Shown: in pieces, positions 24,719-33,466 of the stretch | How positions within the stretch are numbered: the stretch's first letter is position 1 | Layout of the letters: every line of letters starts with the position of its first letter | Assembly: GCA_041918175.1 (NCBI GenBank) | Contig: JAYRWE010000007.1 | Span: forward strand, 1-64,000 | Source of the DNA: JABWAN01 sp041918175 | Lineage (GTDB): Bacteria; Zhuqueibacterota; Zhuqueibacteria; Zhuqueibacterales; Zhuqueibacteraceae | DNA: 64,000 nucleotides | Direction: 5' to 3' | Program-made: the position numbers and the translations under genes | Notes under the pieces: generated by a model | The model's input: only the letters and a program-made list of their open reading frames with translations | What the model was told of the DNA's origin: nothing | The model's database searches: none

Positions 24719-25261
24719 CTAATCCATCAAGTAAATCGCCGGCAGGTTGCGATACTTTTGCGCGTAGTCCATTCCGAACCCGACCACGAAGCGCGTCGGA
24801 ATGTGAAAACCGACGTAATCGCAATGGTAGTCGACTTGCTTGCCGCCTTCTTTAATCAGAAGAGAGACAAACTTGAGCGACTTGGGGTTGAGCGCCGTCA
24901 TTTTCTCGGTGAGGTAAGTCACCGAGAGGCCCGAGTCGATAATGTCTTCGACGACGATCACGTGGCGGTCTTCGATGTGACAGTCAATCTCCTTCTTTAC
25001 TTTGACGACGCCGGAGGTTTTCATGGCTTCCCCATAACTGGAAATTTTTATAAAATCGATTTCACAGTCAATGCTGACGTGGCGCATCAAATCCGCCATG
25101 AACATAAACCCGCCGTTGAGCACGCCGATAAACACGGGCAACTTGCCGGCATAATCGTGCGAAAGTTCCTCGCCGAGTTGACGTGTGCGCTCCTGAATTT
25201 GCTCGGCAGTCAGCAAGATCGGATATTCACCGTGCAAAAACTTTTTAGTCGTATCAGCCAC
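24719..25261 (-). CDS. hpt: Hypoxanthine phosphoribosyltransferase
   Basis: This purine-salvage enzyme makes IMP or GMP from PRPP. The 180-residue length is normal. The PRPP-binding loop is VVEDIIDSGLSVTYL, preceded by VLNGGFMFMADLMRH and the flexible-loop motif ISSYGEAMKTSG. The start is a GTG with AGGAGG just 4 nt upstream. It lies between tilS and ftsH on the same strand. Confidence 0.96.
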   Translation of the reverse strand: MADTTKKFLHGEYPILLTAEQIQERTRQLGEELSHDYAGKLPVFIGVLNGGFMFMADLMRHVSIDCEIDFIKISSYGEAMKTSGVVKVKKEIDCHIEDRHVIVVEDIIDSGLSVTYLTEKMTALNPKSLKFVSLLIKEGGKQVDYHCDYVGFHIPTRFVVGFGMDYAQKYRNLPAIYLMD

Positions 25262-25313
25262 TCCGCCTCCTTATTTAACCTCACTTCGAGAACCGTGCGG
25301 GAATGTTTTGCCT

Positions 25314-26759
25314 TCAACTCTGTGCTTCCGGAAAACGCTCTAGTTGAAGCTGCAAAATGTTTTGCGTTTGCGTCGTAACTTTGAAACGTTCGTCGAGCCG
25401 ATAGCCGCACACCCACACCAGGCCGGTTTCGCATTCCACCAGCGGCACGCGCGGGCGGCGCGCAAACGGCACTTTTGCGTCAATAAAAAAATCCGAGAGC
25501 TTTTTATAATTGCGCATGCCGAGCGGCATAAAGCGATCACCAGCTCGGGGAAAACGCACGAGCAATCGTCCCGCGATGGTGCCGGCATCGACGAACTGCA
25601 AATTGGCGTGACAGTGTTCACGCCACGGCACGCTGCCTGGCGCCGGCGTAATGGTTATAGCAATCCCCGCGTCATGCAGCACGCACCGTTGCCCGATTTC
25701 TAAAGACCGCGATTGGGGAGTCGGTTGGATTTTGCCGAAGACAACGCCGGATTTCTCAATGAAAACTTCCACCTCACTCCGCCAGAGGTACCGGCGCCTA
25801 GGAAAGGCGAGAGGCTGGTTATGTGTTGGGTTGAGAAAGGAAAGTATTTGTTCCGTTTCATCAAAAGTCAGCGTAGCGGCGGAGGCGGTTAAGCGCTCCA
25901 GGACTGCGCGAATCACATAAGCCTGAACGGCGCGAAAGTAATTCCGAAATCGCTGAAGATCAAGAATAATTTTGTCCGTTCCTTCCAAGAGCAACAACGC
26001 CTCGAGCGCCTCCAACGCACTTTGCTCCAGATAGGCGTCGCTCGCGCCCGCAATTTGCCCCAAGCGCATCAAACTCTGATTGATCTGCGGATTGAAACGC
26101 TCGCGCAACAACGGCAAAAGCTCGTGCCGCACGCGATTGCGATAGAGACGTACGTCGGTGTTGCTTTGATCTTCACGCCAACGCAGTTTCTCCTGTTGCG
26201 CATAAGCCAAAACTTCCCGCCGTGCAAACGGCAGGAGCGGCCGCAACACTTGAACCTGAGCCAAAGGAATTACGCTTCGAGCGCGCATCCCGCGTAAACC
26301 GCGCAGGCCGCTTCCGCGCAGGAGGTGCGCGAGGATCGTCTCGGCTTGGTCGTCTTGCGTGTGCGCGGTTACGACAGCCGCAGCATTGCATGCACGGCAA
26401 ATCTCAGCGAGTGCCTCATAGCGTAATTCACGCGCCGCGGTTTCAAGCGAGAGTTTTTTTTCTTGCGCGAAAGGTTGCACCGCAATTCTTCTGCAATAAA
26501 ACGGAAGGCCGATGCTGCTCGCCAATTCCGCGGTGAATTCTGCGTCGCGCTCTGCCTCTTCTCCACGAAGTTGATGATGCACATGTCCGACGGTGAGCCG
26601 CAAATCCCATTCGGCTCGCACACGAACAAACAAATCGAGCAACACGCGCGAATCCACGCCGCCGGAAACGGCGAGCAGCAAGCTTGCACCGCGTTGAAAC
26701 ATTGCCTGGGTTTGCAAGTGACGGCGAAAGCGGAAGAAGAGATTGAAATGCTGCGGCAT
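25314..26759 (-). CDS. tilS: tRNA(Ile)-lysidine synthase
   Basis: TilS converts the wobble C of the CAU-anticodon isoleucine tRNA to lysidine so that it reads AUA. The 481-residue protein has the PP-loop SGGVDSRVLLDLF near residue 35 and the N-terminal ATPase domain (VGHVHHQLRGEEAERDAEF, HTQDDQAETILAHLLRGSG). A helical middle follows, then C-terminal TilS domains ending MPLGMRNYKKLSDFFIDAKVP. ATG 26759 is chosen. A TTG at 26783 is possible, and neither has a strong ribosome site. It heads the hpt-ftsH run. Confidence 0.95.
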   Translation of the reverse strand: MPQHFNLFFRFRRHLQTQAMFQRGASLLLAVSGGVDSRVLLDLFVRVRAEWDLRLTVGHVHHQLRGEEAERDAEFTAELASSIGLPFYCRRIAVQPFAQEKKLSLETAARELRYEALAEICRACNAAAVVTAHTQDDQAETILAHLLRGSGLRGLRGMRARSVIPLAQVQVLRPLLPFARREVLAYAQQEKLRWREDQSNTDVRLYRNRVRHELLPLLRERFNPQINQSLMRLGQIAGASDAYLEQSALEALEALLLLEGTDKIILDLQRFRNYFRAVQAYVIRAVLERLTASAATLTFDETEQILSFLNPTHNQPLAFPRRRYLWRSEVEVFIEKSGVVFGKIQPTPQSRSLEIGQRCVLHDAGIAITITPAPGSVPWREHCHANLQFVDAGTIAGRLLVRFPRAGDRFMPLGMRNYKKLSDFFIDAKVPFARRPRVPLVECETGLVWVCGYRLDERFKVTTQTQNILQLQLERFPEAQS

Positions 26760-26807
26760 ATTCAGCGAAACAATTGGAACCAAACGGTTTTACTCTTCGA
26801 GGTTGGC

Positions 26808-27341
26808 CTAGTCCTGCAATTGATACTTATCGCGCAGAATCAACAAATGATGCCGCTCATGCCCGGCCACGATATAAACCAATGCGCGCACGCTGATCGG
26901 CGAATCGCTAGCCGTGCCCATGCGCCGCAACGCTTCCTCATCGAAATTGCGAAACAACATGAGCGAAGTTTGGCGAATCAGTTGAAACTCTTGCACCAAA
27001 TCCGCGAGGGTGCGGCGCTCGAAATGTGCGGGCTGGATGTAATCATCTTGCTCAAAGCCGGGCAGCGGCTTCGTATCGCCGCGGCCAATGCGCAGCGCAC
27101 GATAGGTCATGATGCGCTCGGTGTCGCACATGTGCCCGACGACTTCTTTGATGCTCCACTTGTCCGGCGCATATCGAAATTCCGCGCGCGTTTCCGGCAC
27201 TCGGTTCAACAACCGCGCGGTTTCCAGATTTTGCGTGTGCAATAGGGTGAGCACGTCGCCTTCCGCGATTTTCGAAATGTATTTGTCGTAATAGGGATTG
27301 AACTCACCGGCTTGAGGCTTGGAAATGAATGATGCGGGCAT
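26808..27341 (-). CDS. DinB-like metal-binding four-helix protein
   Basis: A 177-residue protein of the DinB/YfiT superfamily. These four-helix bundles hold a metal with three histidines. Candidates here are VGHMCDTE near residue 69 and the C-terminal GHERHHLLIL. The helix WSIKEVVGHMCDTERIM is typical. Known members are thiol-transferases (bacillithiol, mycothiol) or putative hydrolases; the substrate is unknown. GGAG lies 7 nt before the ATG. It follows the tRNA-Met terminator and probably has its own promoter. Confidence 0.85.
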   Translation of the reverse strand: MPASFISKPQAGEFNPYYDKYISKIAEGDVLTLLHTQNLETARLLNRVPETRAEFRYAPDKWSIKEVVGHMCDTERIMTYRALRIGRGDTKPLPGFEQDDYIQPAHFERRTLADLVQEFQLIRQTSLMLFRNFDEEALRRMGTASDSPISVRALVYIVAGHERHHLLILRDKYQLQD

Positions 27342-27354
27342 GAGCAGACTCCAT

Positions 27355-27399
27355 AATAAAAATCCCGACCGTCCTTATTGCGAAGGACCAGTCGGGATT
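27355..27399 (-). terminator. Terminator of tRNA-Met (minus strand)
   Basis: On the minus strand AATCCCGAC and GTCGGGATT (27391-27399 with 27361-27369), with inner GTCCTT/AAGGAC, form a strong stem followed by TTTTTA. Confidence 0.8.
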
Positions 27400-27410
27400 G
27401 TTTTAAAAAG

Positions 27411-27483
27411 TAGCGGCGGAGGGACTTGAACCCCCGACCGACGGATTATGATTCCGCTGCTCTACCGACTGAGCTACACCGCC
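27411..27483 (-). tRNA. tRNA with CAU anticodon, most likely elongator tRNA-Met
   Basis: A complete 73-nt cloverleaf on the minus strand. The acceptor GGCGGTG pairs with CGCCGCT using two G-U pairs, and the discriminator is A. The anticodon stem GCGGA/TCCGT encloses ATCATAA (CAU). The T stem is GGGGG/CCCTC, with a G-U closing pair. CCA is not encoded. CAU tRNAs can be initiator Met, elongator Met or the TilS-modified Ile2. The G1-U72 end and overall sequence resemble elongator Met of the FCB group, but Ile2 is not excluded, and tilS lies nearby. Confidence 0.85.
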
Positions 27484-27501
27484 ACAGTTGAAGTGCGACG
27501 T

Positions 27502-27529
27502 AATATAAAAATCATGTGCAGAAACGCAA
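27502..27529 (-). promoter_or_regulatory. Promoter of the CAU tRNA (minus strand)
   Basis: On the minus strand TTGCGT (27524-27529) and TATATT (27502-27507) are separated by 16 nt and end about 19 nt before the tRNA. Confidence 0.5.
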
Positions 27530-27666
27530 GTTCTATTTCCGGGTTAATAAATTTCTTTGCGTGAAAACTCGTGTTCTGCGCAGCCGAAGCGCAGGATATT
27601 TTGGAGAAAAGGCCAGCATGGTTTGCGCTGATGTATTATATTCTGCCGCGCGGCGCACTGTCATCG

Positions 27667-27775
27667 AGGTTTGTATACTCGTTGTGGTTCGTTTTGTAAG
27701 TCATGCCCGCGAAAGCGCATGCGCGGGAATGACAGAGTGAAGTGAAATTCTAACCCGAAACGAGTATACAAACCT
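27667..27775. repeat. Nested inverted-repeat element
   Basis: A perfect 17-bp inverted repeat (AGGTTTGTATACTCGTT at 27667-27683 with its complement at 27759-27775) encloses a second palindrome (GTCATGCCCGCG at 27700-27711 with CGCGGGAATGAC at 27722-27733). No open frame lies inside. It has the form of a small non-autonomous element or a structured RNA. Confidence 0.8.
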
Positions 27776-27849
27776 ACTGTGTTGCGCAAAGCTGCAAGCT
27801 CCTTCATGGTGAGGGCCGAACGGTTGCTTGAAAATATCGTTCCGGTAAC

Positions 27850-27916
27850 GGGATGCCCTCGCTTTGAAGCCACCTCGCTTGCAAAGGCCACCGCGGTAAA
27901 CAAGCGGAGATGACAC
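27850..27916 (+). repeat. Dispersed intergenic repeat, copy 1
   Basis: GGGATGCCCTCGCTTTGAAG and GGTAAACAAGCGGAGATGACAC recur with small changes, and with similar internal spacing, at 34666-34734. Both copies lie upstream of a plus-strand gene. Confidence 0.75.
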
Positions 27917-28014
27917 GCAAGAACGCGCAGCGACAAGCCATAAAAAATCTTATTGCCGGCAAGCGGCGCCATTGCAAACACGCTGTCTCGGCTTTGTAAA
28001 AATTCGGAGGAGCA

Positions 28015-28803
28015 ATGCCCCAATCTATCATTCAAGTTGATGCGTTTACGGCTGAGCCGTTTCGCGGCAATCCCGCGGCGGTGTGTGTGATGCCCGCGCC
28101 GCGCGAGGAGCGTTGGATGCAAGCTGTGGCGCGTGAAATGAATTTGTCCGAAACCGCTTTTCTTCATCCCGAAGCCGAAGGTTTTCGCCTGCGCTGGTTC
28201 ACGCCAAACGCGGAGGTCGATCTCTGCGGCCACGCGACACTCGCGAGCGCGCATGTGTTGTGGAGCGAAGGCCATCTTGCGCCCGCGCAGGCCGCGCGTT
28301 TTATCACGCGCAGCGGTTGGCTCTCCGCGGAGAAGCAAGGCGAGTGGATCGAACTCGATTTTCCGAGCGAGCCTGCAATTCCATGTGAAGCTCCGAGCGG
28401 ATTGTTGGAAGCGCTGCACGTTACGCCGCGCTATGTCGGAAAAAACCGTATGGATTATCTCGTGGAAGTGAGCGCGGAGGAAATCGTACGCGGGTTGCAG
28501 CCGGATTATCGTATGCTCGCTCAGATTGCGATGCGCGGCGTCATCGTGACGAGTCGCGCGGCTTCTGCCGATTATGATTTCGTTTCGCGCTTCTTTGCTC
28601 CGGCGTTGGGTGTTGATGAAGATCCGGTGACGGGTTCGGCGCATTGCGGTCTTGCGCCGTATTGGGCTGCGTGTCTTCATAAGAAGGAAATGCTCGGTTA
28701 TCAAGCTTCGGCGCGCGGCGGCTTTGTGCGCGTGCGATTGCGCGAGCCGCGCGTGTATCTCGGCGGGCAAGCGGTGACGATGCTGCGCGGAGAACTGGTG
28801 TGA
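28015..28803 (+). CDS. PhzF-family isomerase/epimerase
   Basis: A 262-residue protein of the PhzF (phenazine biosynthesis-like, diaminopimelate-epimerase fold) family. Visible signatures are IIQVDAFTAEPFRGNPAAV at the start, MNLSETAFLHPE with the conserved catalytic Glu, CGHATLASAHVLW, and EDPVTGSAHCGLAPYW near residue 202. Family members isomerise small acids without cofactor. Most genomic copies have unknown substrates and are unrelated to phenazine production; none of the phenazine genes is present here. GGAGGAG lies 4 nt before the ATG. Confidence 0.93.
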   Translation: MPQSIIQVDAFTAEPFRGNPAAVCVMPAPREERWMQAVAREMNLSETAFLHPEAEGFRLRWFTPNAEVDLCGHATLASAHVLWSEGHLAPAQAARFITRSGWLSAEKQGEWIELDFPSEPAIPCEAPSGLLEALHVTPRYVGKNRMDYLVEVSAEEIVRGLQPDYRMLAQIAMRGVIVTSRAASADYDFVSRFFAPALGVDEDPVTGSAHCGLAPYWAACLHKKEMLGYQASARGGFVRVRLREPRVYLGGQAVTMLRGELV

Positions 28804-28911
28804 AGCTTTTTGGGGTTGAAAAAATGCTTGTATGAATGAGAGCGGCATGCTAGATTTGCGGCCATGCATGAAGCCGTTGTGCGAAACGTATTTTGAAGCA
28901 AGGAGCAAAAC

Positions 28912-29178
28912 ATGTCGGAACTGGTATTGTCGCCGTTCGCTCAAAAGGGCGAAGCAATTTATCGCGATCAAATCTTGCCAGAGATTTCGGAGGAAACGTT
29001 GAAAGGTAAAATCGTCGCGATTGAAGTGGAATCGGGAGACTACTTTATTGACGAGGACAGCCTCAAGGCCATTACCCGCGCGCAAACCAAGCATCCCGCC
29101 AAAATGTTTTATCTGAAACGTATCGGTTATCGCGCCGTCCACAAATCGTACGGCGTCGTGAAAAGGGCAGCGGCATGA
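28912..29178 (+). CDS. Small conserved protein paired with an aspartic protease
   Basis: An 88-residue protein containing KGKIVAIEVESGDYFIDEDS and FYLKRIGYRAVHKSYG. I recognise the pattern as a small family that is often found directly upstream of clan AA aspartic proteases in cyanobacteria and others. Its function is not known to me. The stop overlaps the next start as ATGA, so the two are translationally coupled. AAGGAGC precedes the start. The gene order and sizes resemble toxin-antitoxin or regulator-protease modules; this is inference. Confidence 0.7.
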   Translation: MSELVLSPFAQKGEAIYRDQILPEISEETLKGKIVAIEVESGDYFIDEDSLKAITRAQTKHPAKMFYLKRIGYRAVHKSYGVVKRAAA

Positions 29179-29540
29179 TAACCGGCATTATCACCGCCGA
29201 TCTGGAGCCGTTGCTGAACGAAATTTACGCCCGCAGCGTTGCCGGCGATCTCCTCCCGGTTCGAACTATTCTTGATACCGGTTTCAACGGTTCCTTTTGC
29301 ATGCCCAAGTTGGTTTTGGATAAAATGGGGCTGCAACCCGTTGCCGTTGAGAGCTATGAGTTGGCGGATGGTAGCATCGTCGAGCAGGAAGTGTTTCGCG
29401 GCGAAATCGTAATCAATCACCAGCCCGTTATTGTTGAAATGAACGGCACGGATTCCGACACGGCACTGATGGGCATGGCGATGTTATTTGGCAAAGAAGC
29501 GCGCTTCAATTTAAAAGATATGACCATCACGGTTATTTGA
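29175..29540 (+). CDS. Clan AA retropepsin-like aspartic protease
   Basis: A 121-residue single-domain aspartic protease. The catalytic motif DTGFNGSF is near residue 36, and the second hydrophobic-glycine motif ALMGMAMLFG is near residue 100. One such domain supplies half of the active site, so it would work as a dimer, like retropepsins. No signal peptide is present. It is coupled to the small protein upstream through a 4-nt overlap. Its target is unknown; the partner protein is the simplest candidate. Confidence 0.82.
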   Translation: MITGIITADLEPLLNEIYARSVAGDLLPVRTILDTGFNGSFCMPKLVLDKMGLQPVAVESYELADGSIVEQEVFRGEIVINHQPVIVEMNGTDSDTALMGMAMLFGKEARFNLKDMTITVI

Positions 29541-29682
29541 TCGCGCTGGTTCCTTCCTATCCTTCCTCAATTTTTTTCATAAAAATTTCCCGCGCTTCGA
29601 ACTTTTTGCTGCAACGGCGGTCTTTATGTTCGTGTCAAACGTTGCAAATAGGTTAAGTCTCAGAACCAGATTGGAGAAGATG

Positions 29683-32625
29683 ATGAAACGCATACGCTAC
29701 TATTTTTGCCTGCCGCTGTTGTTGATTGTTTTGGTTTTTCTGCCGCAATCGAGTTGGGCGCAAAGCACTGAGGTCTTGCTGCATTTTTCACAGCCCGCAC
29801 AAATCGCCGCGCTCCGCGATTTACCGCTCACGCTTTGCTTGCGCACGGATGCGTATGCGCTGGGCACAGTGACGCGCGAGGCACTTGCAACACTGCGCCA
29901 ACGCGGCGTTGAGTTTCGCGTGCTGGATGAAGCGGCGTTTTCGCAGCCGTATTATCTTTTAAATCGCAAGCCGCAAGTGGCCGCGAAGGCTTTGCCGCGA
30001 ACGGAACATTTGCTGTGGCAAGAAGCGGAAAGCGGTTTGTATAAAATTTCCGATGCCGAAGCGCAAACGCTCGCGCGCGCAGGCTGGCAACTCACGCGCG
30101 TTTTTCCGCGCGCGCTACCGATTCAAACCCAAGCCCTCGGCGCTGCGCCCGCGCAGCCACACGGCGCCTCGACCACTGTGTTGATTCAAAAACTGAATGC
30201 GGAAATTTCCGATTCGAGCGTCACTGCTTATTTGACCCAACTGGAAGCGTTTCAGACGCGCTATTCGTTCTCCGTTACCATCGCCGCTGCGCGTGATTGG
30301 CTGCAGCAGCAATTGCAAAATCTGGGTTATGGCGACGCGCATTTCGAACCGGTGCCGGTCTTTGGCAGCTTGCAACAAAACGTGGTCGCAAGCAAACGCG
30401 GAACGATCAACCCCGAACGTGTGATCGTTATTGGCGGGCATTATGATTCGATTCTGTTTGATGGCGATCCCATGCAATTCGCGCCGGGCGTGGATGATGA
30501 CGGCACCGGCACTGCGGGCACATTGGAAATCGCGCGTGTGTTGGCCGGCACCGATTTGGAGAGCACGATCATCTTCGTGCCGTTTGCCGCGGAAGAGCAA
30601 GGCTTGTGGGGCAGCGAAGCCTTTGCGGCGCAAGCTTCTGCGAACGGCATGAACCTCGCACTCATGTTGAATCTCGATATGATCGGCAATGTCGCGGATC
30701 AAGTTTGGGACTTGTTTGTGCTCACCGATGCGCGGTCGCAAGGCTACGCGCAACTCTTCGCGCGCTTGGCAACGCAACATACGAACCTCATTCCCGTGAT
30801 CGGCGGCAGCAGCGGCAACAGCGATCATTTTCCGTTTCAACAATACGGCTTTCCTGCGCTCTTCATTCACGAGCATGATTTCAGCCCCAATTGGCATTTG
30901 TCTTCCGATGTGCTGAGCAACATCAACGTGCCCTACGCGACGACGGTGCTCAAAGCCACGCTCGCGATGATCGTAACCGTTGCCAACACGCCCGATGCGC
31001 CGCGCGGCTTCACGGCGATTGAAACCGGCGATGGCCGTTCGCAAATTCTGCAATGGCAATCTAACCGCGAGCCGGATTTCGCAAGTTATCGCCTTTATCT
31101 CGGCAAGAGCCACGGCGTTTATGATGAGAGGCGCACCCTCACCGCAACGAGCGACACGTTGCGCAATCTTACCGCAGAACAAACGCTGTTTGCCGCACTC
31201 TCGGCGTTGGATAGTGACGGCAACGAAAGCTTGCTGACTCCGGAAATTGTTTTCACGCCGCGCACCCTGCCGTTGGCTCCGGCAATGCTCGAAGCGACTT
31301 CGCGCAAAAGCGATATTCAGCTTGTGTGGCCGGCGAATAATCGTGAAACCGATTTTGCGGGATATACCCTCACGCGCATTGGGCCAGGCAACGCCGAGCA
31401 ACGTTTTGTGCTCAACGGGCTTGCCGGGACTTATAGCGACGCCACCGCGCAGCCGCACGTGCGCTATCGTTATTTCGTGCAAGCGCGCGATCGCGACGGC
31501 AATCTCAGTGCGCCTTCGCCGATGCAGCCCGGGCGTCTCGCCACGCATGACGCGGGCATTCTCATCGTGGACGGAACCAAAGACGGCGCGAGCCGTCCGC
31601 TGCAACCTTCGGATGAAGAGGTTGATAATTTTTACGCGCGTCTCACGCAAAATTACAACGTGGCCGCGCAATGGGATCTTGCTGATAGCGCGCGTGTGAG
31701 CTTGGTCATGAGCGACGCAGACTTGGGCATTTACTCGACCGTGATTTGGCACAGCGACGTGAACCTCCCCACGCGCCGACTCGCGAGTGATTCCTCGGCG
31801 TTGAAAAAATATTTACAGAACGGCGGGCAACTCATTCTCAGCGGTTGGGCGCTCGCGGAAAGCGTGGTGGGAAGAAATTTCGTGGAGAATAATTTCACGC
31901 CGGGCCAATTCGGACATGATTATTTGCGCATTGCCACGACGCGCATCGGCTCCGGCACGGACCGCGATTTTAAAGGCGTGGATGCAAGCAGCAATAACTT
32001 TCCCCACGTCACCGTCGATCCCGCGAAAGTGACGGTGTTCAACGGCAACTTGCTGGCGATGGAAACTTTCACTGCGCTCGCGCCAGGCGCGGAGGCGGTC
32101 TACACCTATCGCTCTTCCGCGCAGCCGCCTTCGGTTTATCACGGTCGGCCCGTGGCGCTGAAATATTTTAGCGCGGCGTTTAAAGCGTTCGTATTTGATT
32201 TTCCCATTTACTTCATGCAGGAAAGCGAAGCGCGACAACTCATGCAGCAAGCGTTGAGCATGCTCGGCGAAATTTCATCTTCCGTCGCAACGCCTGCTAC
32301 GCAATTGCCCGAGCGTTTTGAGTTGGAGCAAAGTTATCCCAACCCCGTGCGCTTTGTGGTCAATGCCAACACGGCGGCGCTCGAACCGGTCGAAATCACG
32401 CTGCGCTATCATTTGCCGCGCGGCGCGGAAGTGTCGTTGCGAGTATATAATTTGCTCGGCCAGACCGTGCGCACGCTGGCGCAAGCACAAACACCCGCAG
32501 GCTCGCATCTCGCACGCTGGAACGGTCGCGACGATGGCGGCCGCCTCGTGCGCCCGGGAATTTATTTTTACGAAATGCGCGCGCACGATTTCCGGCAAGT
32601 ACGCAAGCTCGTTGTGATGCCGTGA
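29683..32625 (+). CDS. Exported M28-family zinc peptidase with FnIII-like and sorting domains
   Basis: A 980-residue exported protein. The signal peptide covers residues 1-26 (LLLIVLVFLPQSSWAQ). A prodomain-like region reaches about 180. The M28 aminopeptidase core follows, with metal ligands in GGHYDS, PGVDDDGTGT, AAEEQGLWGS, NLDMIGN and SGNSDHFPF (about 245-400). Fibronectin-type segments (APRGFTAIETGDGRSQ, LPLAPAMLEATSRKSDIQL) come next, then a Rossmann-like region beginning AGILIVDG. The end is a FlgD-type tail (QSYPNPVRF, RVYNLLGQTVRTL, RPGIYFYEM). ATG 29683 has GGAGA 6-7 nt upstream; 29680 is an equal alternative. It stands alone and probably digests extracellular peptides. Confidence 0.92.
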   Translation: MKRIRYYFCLPLLLIVLVFLPQSSWAQSTEVLLHFSQPAQIAALRDLPLTLCLRTDAYALGTVTREALATLRQRGVEFRVLDEAAFSQPYYLLNRKPQVAAKALPRTEHLLWQEAESGLYKISDAEAQTLARAGWQLTRVFPRALPIQTQALGAAPAQPHGASTTVLIQKLNAEISDSSVTAYLTQLEAFQTRYSFSVTIAAARDWLQQQLQNLGYGDAHFEPVPVFGSLQQNVVASKRGTINPERVIVIGGHYDSILFDGDPMQFAPGVDDDGTGTAGTLEIARVLAGTDLESTIIFVPFAAEEQGLWGSEAFAAQASANGMNLALMLNLDMIGNVADQVWDLFVLTDARSQGYAQLFARLATQHTNLIPVIGGSSGNSDHFPFQQYGFPALFIHEHDFSPNWHLSSDVLSNINVPYATTVLKATLAMIVTVANTPDAPRGFTAIETGDGRSQILQWQSNREPDFASYRLYLGKSHGVYDERRTLTATSDTLRNLTAEQTLFAALSALDSDGNESLLTPEIVFTPRTLPLAPAMLEATSRKSDIQLVWPANNRETDFAGYTLTRIGPGNAEQRFVLNGLAGTYSDATAQPHVRYRYFVQARDRDGNLSAPSPMQPGRLATHDAGILIVDGTKDGASRPLQPSDEEVDNFYARLTQNYNVAAQWDLADSARVSLVMSDADLGIYSTVIWHSDVNLPTRRLASDSSALKKYLQNGGQLILSGWALAESVVGRNFVENNFTPGQFGHDYLRIATTRIGSGTDRDFKGVDASSNNFPHVTVDPAKVTVFNGNLLAMETFTALAPGAEAVYTYRSSAQPPSVYHGRPVALKYFSAAFKAFVFDFPIYFMQESEARQLMQQALSMLGEISSSVATPATQLPERFELEQSYPNPVRFVVNANTAALEPVEITLRYHLPRGAEVSLRVYNLLGQTVRTLAQAQTPAGSHLARWNGRDDGGRLVRPGIYFYEMRAHDFRQVRKLVVMP

Positions 32626-32722
32626 ACATGCAAAACGATTTCTGCCAAAACTATTTTAAAAAATGGTTTTGCCGGAGATCTTTTTGTTTAATGCTTTGGC
32701 TCGAAATCAAAGTCTCATTCGA

Positions 32723-33202
32723 ATGAACTGCAAAATTCGCAGCCCTCGCGACCGCGCTGAACTTGAGCTGTGCGCGCATGTCATGGCTACTTCGGAACCC
32801 TGGCTCACGTTGCAGCGCACTTATGAAAAATCTTTGGCGCTGCTTTCCAATGCGGCCAAAGAAGTCTATCTCGCCGAGCATGAAAACGAGATCACGGGCT
32901 TCCTCATTCTCGATATGAATGGCGCGTTCAAAGGTTATTTGCAAACCATCTGCGTGATGCCGAACTGGAGAGGGCGCGGCGTGGGCACGCAGCTCATCGC
33001 CTTCGCCGAGGAAAAAATTTTTCGCGAAGCGCCGAACGTGTTCCTGTGTGTGTCGTCTTTTAATCCCGCAGCGCAAAAGCTGTATTTGAGATTGGGCTAT
33101 GAAGTCGTGGGCGTGTTGAAGGATTATGTTGTTACCGGGCACGACGAAATTTTGCTGCGGAAAACGATTGCGCCGCTGGAGGAATTTCAAGCACGGCTTT
33201 GA
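32723..33202 (+). CDS. GNAT-family N-acetyltransferase
   Basis: A GNAT enzyme of 159 residues from the start chosen here. The acetyl-CoA-binding motif is VMPNWRGRGVGTQLIAFAEE. The C-terminal motif FNPAAQKLYLRLGYEVVG is typical of RimI-like members. The substrate is unknown. The frame is open up to 32663, which would add 20 residues without family character. Neither start has a convincing ribosome site. It follows the M28 peptidase gene by about 100 nt but is probably independent. Confidence 0.88.
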   Translation: MNCKIRSPRDRAELELCAHVMATSEPWLTLQRTYEKSLALLSNAAKEVYLAEHENEITGFLILDMNGAFKGYLQTICVMPNWRGRGVGTQLIAFAEEKIFREAPNVFLCVSSFNPAAQKLYLRLGYEVVGVLKDYVVTGHDEILLRKTIAPLEEFQARL

Positions 33203-33270
33203 ATGTTGAGCGCCCATGAAACATTCTCACGAAACACTCTAAGGATCGCCACTTAAATTACCTGACCATT

Positions 33271-33350
33271 TTTCCAAACCGCTAATCAACGCGAATGAAC
33301 GCTAATTCTTTTTAATTCGCGTTTATTGGCGTCTATTCGCGGTTTAGAAA
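33271..33350. repeat. Intergenic palindromic repeat, CCGCGAAT family, copy 2
   Basis: The reverse complement starts TTTCTAAACCGCGAAT and contains AAAGAATTAGCGTTCATT and CGCGTTGA. It matches the copy at 19581-19657 in opposite orientation. Confidence 0.85.
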
Positions 33351-33466
33351 GGGAAAGTAATTTAATCGGCGATCCCCCAAACATTCGAAATTCTATTCTT
33401 GCGTGCTTCCCGTGTTTCGTGGGTCAGAAGCGTTGTAACTTACCTCACTGAAAGTTAGCAACCCAT

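Larger units (their letters stand above)
27484..28014. other. Gene-free region carrying two repeat elements
   Basis: The 531 bp between the tRNA and the PhzF gene hold the tRNA promoter, the inverted-repeat element at 27667-27775 and a copy of a dispersed repeat at 27850-27916. The AGGAG site for the PhzF gene is at the end. Long minus-strand open frames here are shadows. Confidence 0.6.

Noticed and set aside
27661..29142. 493-codon antisense frame over the PhzF gene
   Set aside because: Antisense artefact; the sense strand carries an unmistakable PhzF protein.
30115..31752. 545-codon antisense frame inside the M28 peptidase gene
   Set aside because: Composition is rich in Arg, His and Ala, typical of the antisense of GC-biased coding sequence, and the sense gene has clear motifs.
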